DNA from: Leucobacter insecticola
GTDB lineage: Bacteria > Actinomycetota > Actinomycetes > Actinomycetales > Microbacteriaceae
DNA: 64,000 bases
Assembly (NCBI RefSeq): GCF_011382965.1
Contig: NZ_CP049934.1
Location: 62,001-126,000, forward strand
Reading direction: 5' to 3'
Each line of letters starts with the position of its first letter. Positions within the stretch are counted from its first letter, which is position 1. Made by a program: the position numbers and the translations under genes. Of this stretch, positions 58,267 through 64,000 are shown one piece after another. The notes beneath the pieces were generated by a model. The model saw only the letters and a list, made by a program, of their open reading frames with translations, did no database searches and was not told the DNA's origin.

Positions 58267-58730
58267 TCCGCGTCGGCAACGGCTTTGATGTCCACGCCTA
58301 TGATCCCGCAGCTCCCCTGTGGCTTGCGGGCCTTGAGTGGCCCGGCGAACCGGGACTGTCGGGGCACAGCGACGGCGACGCCGTGTGTCACGCGATTGTG
58401 GACGCTCTCCTTTCCGCTGCGGGCCTGGGCGACATCGGCGAGCTCGTCGGCGTGGATCAGCCGGGCACTGAAAACGCCGCCAGCACTGGCTTCATCACCA
58501 CCGCGCTGAGCCGCCTCGCCGAGCACGGTTGGCAACCGGTGAACGTATCGGCGCAGATCATCGGTCAGCGGCCGAAGTTCGCGCCGCGGCGCGGGGAGGC
58601 TCAGCGGGTGCTTTCGGATCTAATCGGCGCCCCGGTCAGTCTGGGCGCGACCACCACCGACCACCTCGGCTTCACGGGCCGCGGCGAAGGTGTTGCAGTC
58701 ATCGCGACCGCGCTGATCACGCGGGGATAA
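58263..58730 (+). CDS. ispF: 2-C-methyl-D-erythritol 2,4-cyclodiphosphate synthase
   Basis: The 155-residue enzyme acts two steps after IspD in the MEP pathway and forms trimers. Metal ligands are in GNGFDVHAY (Asp9, His11) and the later LSGHSDGDAVCHAIVDALLSAAGLGDIG. TTTDHLGFTGRGEG closes the active site. Overlaps the ispD stop. Confidence 0.95.
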   Translation: MIRVGNGFDVHAYDPAAPLWLAGLEWPGEPGLSGHSDGDAVCHAIVDALLSAAGLGDIGELVGVDQPGTENAASTGFITTALSRLAEHGWQPVNVSAQIIGQRPKFAPRRGEAQRVLSDLIGAPVSLGATTTDHLGFTGRGEGVAVIATALITRG

Positions 58731-58791
58731 CGTGCTCACCACCCCGCACCCCGACGTGTAGCCCCCAAGCGCAAGCGCATAGACCCCCGAG

Positions 58792-58839
58792 TGTGCGCAA
58801 CTTGTTCTTACGAGAGCGCATAAGAACAATCTGCGCACA
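58792..58839. repeat. Family C palindrome, second copy (48 bp)
   Basis: TGTGCGCAACTTGTTCTTA and, reverse complemented, TGTGCGCAGATTGTTCTTA flank a 10-nt centre. This copy is a better palindrome than that at 23797. It lies between ispF and the convergent purM. Confidence 0.72.
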
Positions 58840-58915
58840 CACTACAACGGGAGACGCGGACTACTCGGAGACGCGGGCTACGCGGCGATGCAGGCTCCTC
58901 GGGGTCGCAGGCCCC

Positions 58916-58970
58916 AGCACGAGGGCAAGGCACGAGGCCTCGGCACGAGGGCGAGGCACGAGGCGAAGGC
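58916..58970. repeat. GGCACGAGG-type short tandem repeat
   Basis: Five units of the kind GGCACGAGG/GCACGAGGGC follow each other just beyond the purM stop. Confidence 0.55.
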
Positions 58971-58976
58971 GAGAGC

Positions 58977-60086
58977 CTACGCCGGAAACGCCCCCACGAG
59001 GCGCACAGCGCCGCCGTTCGTGCCCTTGGCGCCCTGTTCGAAGCCAGTGAAGTCGCGCGGCGCCATCGAGATCGTGCCGGCGACCCAGGTGTCAAGACCC
59101 TCGGCGGTAAGCGCCGCCGCAACGTGTGAGGCGCGGTCGGCCGCAACCACCGCGAACATGCCGATGCCGAGGTTCCAGGCCCCCTCCAAGGATTCGAGGG
59201 TGTGCCCTCCGAGGTCCGCAAGATGGCGGAACACCGGCAGCGGCGACCAGGTGCCGCGATCCAACTCGACCCACGATCCCAACGGAAGCACACGCGCCAG
59301 GTTCGCCGCGATCCCGCCGCCGGTGACGTGGCTGAGGGAGTGGATCGCGCCTTCGAGCGCGGGATCCTCGAGTACGCGCAGAAGCGGAGAGGTATAGAGC
59401 GCCGTCGGCGTCAGCAGTGCCTCGCCGTAGCTCGCACCGAGATCCGCGCTGTGCCGCTCGTAGCCGATGCCGCGCTCCGAGAGAATGTGGCGCACCAGCG
59501 AGAAGCCGTTCGAGTGCAGGCCAGAGGCGCCCATCGCGAGCACCACATCGCCGTCTTGCACGAGCGATGCCGAGAGCATCCGATCGGCCTCAACCACTCC
59601 GGTCGCCGCGCCCGCAACATCATAGTCATCGGGGCCGAGCAGCCCAGGGTGTTCCGCGGTTTCACCGCCGACGAGCGCAGTGCCGGTGGCGGTGCAGGCG
59701 TCCGCGATCCCGCGCACGATGTCGGCGATGCGCTCAGGAACCACCTTGCCGCACGCGATGTAGTCGGTCATGAAGAGCGGTTTCGCCCCCACAACAACGA
59801 TGTCGTCAACGACCATCGCGACGAGATCCTGACCGATGGTGTCGTGCTTGTCGATCGCCTGCGCGATCGCGACCTTGGTGCCGACGCCGTCAGTTGAAGA
59901 AGCGAGCAGCGGCCGCTTGTATCCGAGCAGGGCAGAAGCGTCGAACAGCCCCGCGAAGCCGCCGAAGCCGCCGACAACTTCGGGTCCGTGGGTGCGAGAC
60001 ACCGCCGACTTCATCAGTTCGACAGCGAGATCCCCCGCTGCGGTATCGACTCCGGACTTGGCATAGATCGACGCATTATCAGTCAC
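58977..60086 (-). CDS. purM: Phosphoribosylformylglycinamidine cyclo-ligase (AIR synthetase)
   Basis: The 369-residue enzyme closes the imidazole ring in purine synthesis. It shows IYAKSGVDTAAGDLAVELMK, GGFGGLFDASALLGYKRPLL, ATP-site DGVGTKVAIAQAIDKH and DDIVVVGAKPLFMTDYIACG. It is divergent from purF, which acts earlier in the pathway; the 129 bp between must hold both promoters. The stop is followed by short repeats. Confidence 0.95.
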   Translation of the reverse strand: MTDNASIYAKSGVDTAAGDLAVELMKSAVSRTHGPEVVGGFGGFAGLFDASALLGYKRPLLASSTDGVGTKVAIAQAIDKHDTIGQDLVAMVVDDIVVVGAKPLFMTDYIACGKVVPERIADIVRGIADACTATGTALVGGETAEHPGLLGPDDYDVAGAATGVVEADRMLSASLVQDGDVVLAMGASGLHSNGFSLVRHILSERGIGYERHSADLGASYGEALLTPTALYTSPLLRVLEDPALEGAIHSLSHVTGGGIAANLARVLPLGSWVELDRGTWSPLPVFRHLADLGGHTLESLEGAWNLGIGMFAVVAADRASHVAAALTAEGLDTWVAGTISMAPRDFTGFEQGAKGTNGGAVRLVGAFPA

Positions 60087-60215
60087 CGTTCAAGAGTACC
60101 CTGCCCGAAACCTGGAAAACGGTGACCACCAAGAAACATGCGGCTCAAGTGTGGGAAACTTGTGGATGCGTCGGCCAGGCGCCTCGCCCATCTCCCAGGG
60201 AGCAAATCACTCAGC

Positions 60216-61676
60216 ATGTGCGGCATCGTCGGTATTGTCTCGTCCGAGCCCGTCAACCAGCAGGTCTATGACGCCCTGCTCCTCCTCCAGCACCGCGGCC
60301 AGGACTCGACCGGGATCGCCACCCTTGACGGCGACTTCTTTCAGATGGTGAAGGCGAAGGGTCAGGTGCGCGAGGCGTATCGCACCCGCGATATGCGCAG
60401 GCTCATCGGCAATGTTGGGCTGGGGCATGTGCGCTACGCCACCCGCGGATCGGCAGAGCGCGAGGAGGAAGCGCAGCCCTTCTATGTGGGCGCGCCCTAC
60501 GGGATCATCCTCGTTCACAACGGCAATCTTACGAACACGCGCGAGCTGACGGCAGACCTGTACAACGTGGATCGCCGCCACCTCAACACCCACTCCGACA
60601 CGGAACTGCTGCTCAACGTCCTCGCGAACGAGCTGCAGGCCGGGATCGCGGGGCTCGCTCTCGACGCAGACCAGGTTTTCGGCGCGGTCTCCCGCCTCCA
60701 CGAGCGTGTCGAGGGGTCGTACGCGGCCATCGCCATGATCTCCGGTTACGGGCTGCTCGCATTCCGTGACCCGTTCGGGATCCGCCCCCTGGTCCTCGGC
60801 CGCCGCACCGGTGCGAACGGGGCAGACGACTGGGTGGTGGCATCCGAATCGCTCGTGCTCGAATCGGGCGGATACGAGATTGTGCGCGACGTCGAACCGG
60901 GCGAAGCGATCCTGATCTCCCCCGACGGCACCATGCAGTCCCGGCAGTGCGCCCAGAACCCTCGCCTGCTCCCGTGCGCGTTCGAATACATTTACCTCGC
61001 CCGCCCCGACTCGGTGCTCAGCGGGATCTCGGTCTACGACGCCCGTCTGCGCCTCGGTGACGTGCTCGCCGAGCAGATCCAGCAAGAGCTGCCCGACCTC
61101 GACATCGACGTGGTGATGCCGATCCCAGATTCCGCGAGGCCAAGCGCCATGCAGGTCGCACAGAAGCTCGGGATCGAGTACCGCGAGGGCTTCTTCAAGA
61201 ACCGCTACGTGGGCCGCACCTTCATCATGCCGGGCCAGGCGGTGCGCAAGAAGAGCGTGCGGCAGAAGCTGAACGCGATGAGTGTCGAGTTCAAGGGCAA
61301 GAACGTGTTGATCGTTGACGACTCGATCGTGCGCGGCACCACGTCTCGGGAGATCGTCGAGATGGCGCGGGCCGCGGGCGCAAAGTCCGTGATCTTCGCG
61401 TCGGCGGCTCCCCCGGTTACGCATCCCCACGTCTACGGCATCAACATGCCCTCGCGCGGAGAATTGATTGCGCACGACCGCACCCCGGCAGAAATTGCGG
61501 CTGAACTCGGCGCGGATCACCTCATCTACCAGACCGTCGAGGGTATGAATCGCGCGATCCTCGAGGGGCAGACCGAGGTTACCGAGCTTGAGGAGAGCTG
61601 CTTCACCGGGGAATACCTGGCGGGCAACATCGACGCAGAGTACCTCGCCTGGGTCGAGGAGACACAGGAAAGCTAG
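60216..61676 (+). CDS. purF: Amidophosphoribosyltransferase
   Basis: The 486-residue enzyme makes phosphoribosylamine from PRPP and glutamine. The start at 60216 puts Cys2 (MCGIVGIVSS) at the N-terminus after Met removal, as needed for the glutaminase nucleophile. The PRPP loop is VLIVDDSIVRGTT. The earlier ATG at 60138 would add a 26-residue leader, which other PurF proteins can have as a processed prosequence, so it is not excluded. Confidence 0.94.
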   Translation: MCGIVGIVSSEPVNQQVYDALLLLQHRGQDSTGIATLDGDFFQMVKAKGQVREAYRTRDMRRLIGNVGLGHVRYATRGSAEREEEAQPFYVGAPYGIILVHNGNLTNTRELTADLYNVDRRHLNTHSDTELLLNVLANELQAGIAGLALDADQVFGAVSRLHERVEGSYAAIAMISGYGLLAFRDPFGIRPLVLGRRTGANGADDWVVASESLVLESGGYEIVRDVEPGEAILISPDGTMQSRQCAQNPRLLPCAFEYIYLARPDSVLSGISVYDARLRLGDVLAEQIQQELPDLDIDVVMPIPDSARPSAMQVAQKLGIEYREGFFKNRYVGRTFIMPGQAVRKKSVRQKLNAMSVEFKGKNVLIVDDSIVRGTTSREIVEMARAAGAKSVIFASAAPPVTHPHVYGINMPSRGELIAHDRTPAEIAAELGADHLIYQTVEGMNRAILEGQTEVTELEESCFTGEYLAGNIDAEYLAWVEETQES

Positions 61677-61690
61677 GCTCCCGGTTGCGG

Positions 61691-61813
61691 GGATTTCGAC
61701 TCGCTATCGCTCGCTCAATCGGCGGGAACGAACGCTCGCTCAATCGGCGGGAACTCTAGCCGATTGAACGACTTTCACACCCCCGATTGAGCGACGCAGG
61801 AGTCGAAATCAAG
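61691..61813. repeat. Family A repeat cluster after purF
   Basis: Two A units on the plus strand (GATTTCGACTCGCTATCGC and GCTCGCTCAATCGGCGGGAA repeated) are followed by inverted partial units (CGATTGAGCGACGCAGGAGT, CGAAATCAAGG). It can fold into a long hairpin between purF and the convergent tatA gene. Confidence 0.7.
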
Positions 61814-61839
61814 GGCACCGAACAAACGAGCGGCCCTGA

Positions 61840-62052
61840 CTACTTTTTGTCGGACTCGGGCTTTTCCGCGTCGGATGTCCCGTCAGCGGCGGCGTCAGGC
61901 TTCTCCGCGTCGTTGGAACGAACTTCCTTCTTCAGGATCCGCATCGACTGGCCCAGGCTCTTCGCGAGCCCCGGAAGCTTCGGCGCACCGAACAACAGCA
62001 GCACGATGAAGAGGATGACGAACAGCGTTGGGCCGTTCAAGTTTCCAAGCAT
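61840..62052 (-). CDS. tatA: Sec-independent translocase subunit TatA, copy 1
   Basis: The 70-residue protein has a short N-terminus, a hydrophobic helix (LFVILFIVLLLFG), the APKLPGLAKSLGQSMRILKKEV amphipathic helix that is the Tat A/E signature, and a charged tail. TatA oligomers form the export channel for folded proteins. A very similar copy starts 35 bp upstream on the same strand. Confidence 0.88.
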   Translation of the reverse strand: MLGNLNGPTLFVILFIVLLLFGAPKLPGLAKSLGQSMRILKKEVRSNDAEKPDAAADGTSDAEKPESDKK

Positions 62053-62086
62053 ATGAGGGACCGATCCGATCGTTAAGTTCAGCCCA

Positions 62087-62356
62087 TTATCTCACGTCGG
62101 GCGTCGGCCTCTCAGACAGGGACTGATCCTGAGTCGTCTTTGACGTTTCGGCGTTTTCTGACACCGCAGAGGAAGCATCTGCCGCGACCGCTCCGCTTTC
62201 AGTTTTCTCGCCGTCCTCAGAAGTAACTTCCTTCTTCAGAATGCGTGCCGATTGCCCCAGGCTCTTGGCAAGACCGGGCAGCTTCGGTGCACCAAACAAC
62301 AACAGCACGATAAAGAGTATGACTATGAGGTGCCCGCCCCCGAGGTTCTGCAGCAT
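62087..62356 (-). CDS. tatA: Sec-independent translocase subunit TatA, copy 2
   Basis: The 89-residue protein matches copy 1 almost exactly over the helix and amphipathic region (FIVLLLFGAPKLPGLAKS, then LGQSARILKKEV), and differs in a longer acidic/Ser-rich C-terminal tail. Recent tandem duplication is likely. One copy may act as the TatB-like partner, but no TatB-length tail is present. Confidence 0.87.
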   Translation of the reverse strand: MLQNLGGGHLIVILFIVLLLFGAPKLPGLAKSLGQSARILKKEVTSEDGEKTESGAVAADASSAVSENAETSKTTQDQSLSERPTPDVR

Positions 62357-62387
62357 AATTCAGACTCCGTTCGATCAACTACGGCGA

Positions 62388-62714
62388 TTATCGCACGTCA
62401 GACTGGATTGCAACCCCTGTGCCGCTCTGGCGGCTTGCGATCGAGTTCAGGAGCAATACGAGGAGCCCACCAACGGCGAGCCCGACCACCGCACCGATGA
62501 GTGCCACGAATCCCATCACCTGACCCATGGTGTAATCGGCCCCTTCGGCAACCGGGAAGAAAAGCGGCAGCAAGGCCGCAACCAGTGCGCCCAGGATTCC
62601 CGCCCCAACAACTACCCGCCCCACGCGCACGGAACGCTGCAGGGAAACCTGGACCTCGGACTCCTCGATCACGGGTTCCTGGGCGGGCTCTTCCGCGGGA
62701 TCAGACATACTCAT
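62388..62714 (-). CDS. Small membrane protein, two to three helices
   Basis: The 108-residue protein has an acidic cytoplasmic start, two helices (VVVGAGILGALVAALLPLFF and MGFVALIGAVVGLAVGGLLVLLL), and a short tail. Similar proteins occur beside purF/tatA-like regions of actinobacteria. Function unknown. Start may be the second Met at 62708. Confidence 0.68.
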   Translation of the reverse strand: MSMSDPAEEPAQEPVIEESEVQVSLQRSVRVGRVVVGAGILGALVAALLPLFFPVAEGADYTMGQVMGFVALIGAVVGLAVGGLLVLLLNSIASRQSGTGVAIQSDVR

Positions 62715-62761
62715 GGCTCTATTCTCTCAGTTTACAGCTGAGCAAACGAACAGTCTGGGTA

Positions 62762-63121
62762 TCAATGCCGCGCGAATGGCAGCAGGCCATCAAGGTTTGC
62801 GCGTGATCCTGAAGCGATCACCCTGGCAGTATCCAGCGCTTCTTCCCATTCGAGAGCACCGGTGGCGAGCGCGATCCAGGTTGCGGGATCCATCTCGATC
62901 ACGTTCGGCGGGGTGCCTCGCGTATGTCTGGGGCCCTGCACGCACTGCGTCGCACCAAAGGGCGGAACCCGCACCTCGACTGAGTTTCCGGGCGCCAGCT
63001 CGGCCAGATCCTCAAGCAAAAACCGTACGGCCGTCGCCACTTCGGCCCTCGCCGTGCTGCCGCCGACAACCGCGGCGAGCGCCTCCTGCCCGTCTTCGAC
63101 TGAGATCTTTCGTTTTGCCAC
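62762..63121 (-). CDS. Sterol carrier-like (SCP2-type) family protein
   Basis: The 119-residue protein (KISVEDGQEALAAVVGGSTARAEVATAVRFLLEDLAELAPGNSVEVRVPPFGATQC, then PATWIALATGALEWEEAL) has the DxxTW-type pattern of the actinobacterial SCP-like family next to purF (compare Rv0807). GTG start at 63121. No ligand known. Confidence 0.75.
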   Translation of the reverse strand: MAKRKISVEDGQEALAAVVGGSTARAEVATAVRFLLEDLAELAPGNSVEVRVPPFGATQCVQGPRHTRGTPPNVIEMDPATWIALATGALEWEEALDTARVIASGSRANLDGLLPFARH

Positions 63122-63388
63122 GCCACCGATCCTAGTCTCGCGGTGAACCTCCCTGAGACGGCCCGGGGGATCCACAATCTCGATGCCCTTCCCTGTAAAG
63201 TCCCGAGTGCTTCGCGTCGCGCAGCAACGATATCTGCGCAGTGTGTGGCGGCATCGTTGTCGAAATAACGGATCTCACGGACCTCCGCTACCATCGAGCG
63301 ACCGCTGTTCCTCATGCTGTGTGACGAGACGCCGCCTGACGGATTCATCGAGCCTTCATTCCACGATTGATACCATGACAACTACTTC
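63122..63388. other. Intergenic region with a possible split frame
   Basis: A minus-strand frame from about 63294 (MVAEVREIRYFDNDAATHCA) leads after one possible lost G near 63190 into the frame of the SCP-like gene (GKGIEIVDPPGRLREVHRE). This could be an N-terminal extension or a separate short gene. No motif is recognised, so no CDS is called. Confidence 0.3.
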
Positions 63389-63410
63389 CCGTGAGTGATA
63401 CCACTCACGG
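63389..63410. terminator. Short perfect hairpin downstream of the VOC gene
   Basis: CCGTGAGTG-ATAC-CACTCACGG. No U-tract follows on the minus strand, so termination is possible rather than certain. Confidence 0.4.
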
Positions 63411-63439
63411 TTGCCCAGGGTTGCCGACTCGTCGTGGGG

Positions 63440-63892
63440 CTATCCGGCGCAGAACTCATTCCCTTCAGGGTCACGCATCACCCACCAGGATCCCGCTGGA
63501 CCCTGGTCAACCCACGCGACCCTCTCAGCGCCGAGCGATTCCAGCCGCGTCACCAGAGGTGCCAACGCATCGGGTCCGACTTGCAGATCAAGGTGCAGGC
63601 GATTCTTCACTGTTTTCGCCTCGGGCACACCCTGGAAGAGGACTCTCCTCCCTTCCCCAATGCCGCTGAGCGGGACAAAGGGATCATCCGGGTGCCGGAT
63701 CGCGGCAAGCCCGGCAAAGCGGTACCCCCCGCCGTGCTCCACCACCGCCGCATCCGGTAGCTGACCGGATTCACGCAACTGCGCAATGAACTCGCTCGGG
63801 TCCTCAACCACATATTCGAGCGCCGCCGCCCAAAAGTCGGCGAGCGCATTCGGATCCCGGCAATCGACTACGAGCTTCCAGTGGAGCGCCAT
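63440..63892 (-). CDS. VOC-family (glyoxalase-like) protein
   Basis: The 150-residue protein has two beta-alpha-beta-beta-beta modules: WKLVVDCRDPNALADFWAAAL and NRLHLDLQVGPDALAPLVTRLESLGA, ending WWVMRDPEGNEFCAG. Metal ligands are likely among His of HLDL and Glu of EGNEF. Family members bind small metabolites or act as dioxygenase/resistance proteins, substrate unknown. It runs nearly to the window end; 63893-64000 shows no gene. Confidence 0.85.
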   Translation of the reverse strand: MALHWKLVVDCRDPNALADFWAAALEYVVEDPSEFIAQLRESGQLPDAAVVEHGGGYRFAGLAAIRHPDDPFVPLSGIGEGRRVLFQGVPEAKTVKNRLHLDLQVGPDALAPLVTRLESLGAERVAWVDQGPAGSWWVMRDPEGNEFCAG

Positions 63893-64000
63893 GGCCCCTA
63901 TCCTACTGGCGCCCCCTATCCGGCGCGGCCTCCCCTGTGCCGACGCGGCTCCGGCCCGGCGCCCAGTAACCCCGGGTGTGGTGAGTGACCGACTTCCCGT

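Noticed and set aside
60207..61520. 437-codon minus-strand frame opposite purF
   Set aside because: Antisense shadow; purF is complete with catalytic Cys2 and PRPP loop.

Overview
The window looks like a chromosomal segment of a high-GC actinobacterium of the Microbacteriaceae type (a Leucobacter-like organism is my best guess, from gene content and style only). Supporting signs are the senX3-regX3, carD, ispD-ispF, cysS-rlmB block, a DtxR/IdeR-type regulator, the XPB helicase pair, DUF3027 next to a cold-shock protein, LytR_C and DUF2510 proteins, and groEL under double CIRCE control. Most of it is core genome. I saw no prophage, integron, CRISPR array or complete transposase gene.

Layout. 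0.2-8.2 kb (minus strand): a surface/exported-protein locus in which a large LuxR-type regulator is followed by a 951-residue secreted beta-helix protein and three small exported proteins with SipW-type (TasA/camelysin-like) N-termini. 8.5-14 kb: PACE efflux protein, a membrane-anchored HExxH protein coupled to a DUF2510 protein, a fatty acid desaturase and tRNA-Ala. 14-18 kb: GNAT, galU, 5-FCL and FmdB, interspersed with repeats and MITE-like elements. 18-28 kb: a giant helicase-like protein with its small coupled partner, a uracil permease, an amine oxidase-cupin pair and a CYTH protein. 27.6-33.5 kb: a fatty acid/glutarate oxidation block (glutaryl-CoA dehydrogenase, cytochrome b-like protein, etfA, etfB, acyl-CoA dehydrogenase). 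33.7-39.4 kb: tRNA-Arg, an NlpC/P60 hydrolase, gdhA, a DtxR regulator, serC, DUF3027 and a cold-shock protein. 39.5-46.8 kb: helicase pair, two-component system and a DUF559-type nuclease gene bracketed by palindromes. 47-63.9 kb: groEL, LytR_C, rlmB, cysS, phoU/senX3/regX3, an LpqE-like lipoprotein, carD, ispD, ispF, purM, purF, two tatA paralogues, and an SCP-like and a VOC protein.

Two features run through the whole window. First, about a dozen otherwise normal genes are split by an apparent single-base loss, nearly always inside a G or C run. The corrected reading restores family-like ends each time, so I treat these as probable sequence errors and annotate the genes across the break. Second, the intergenic DNA is rich in short repeats: a 167-bp MITE-like element with CTAG flanks (two full copies plus a fragment), a 72-bp companion element, the 'TTTCGACTCGCT...CTCAACCGGCGG' repeat family (A), and palindrome families B to E. 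Family A has apparently entered the coding sequence of the cytochrome b-like gene as repeated in-frame peptides, and family D brackets a nuclease-like gene. These two, with the SipW/beta-helix/LuxR locus, are the most interesting leads.
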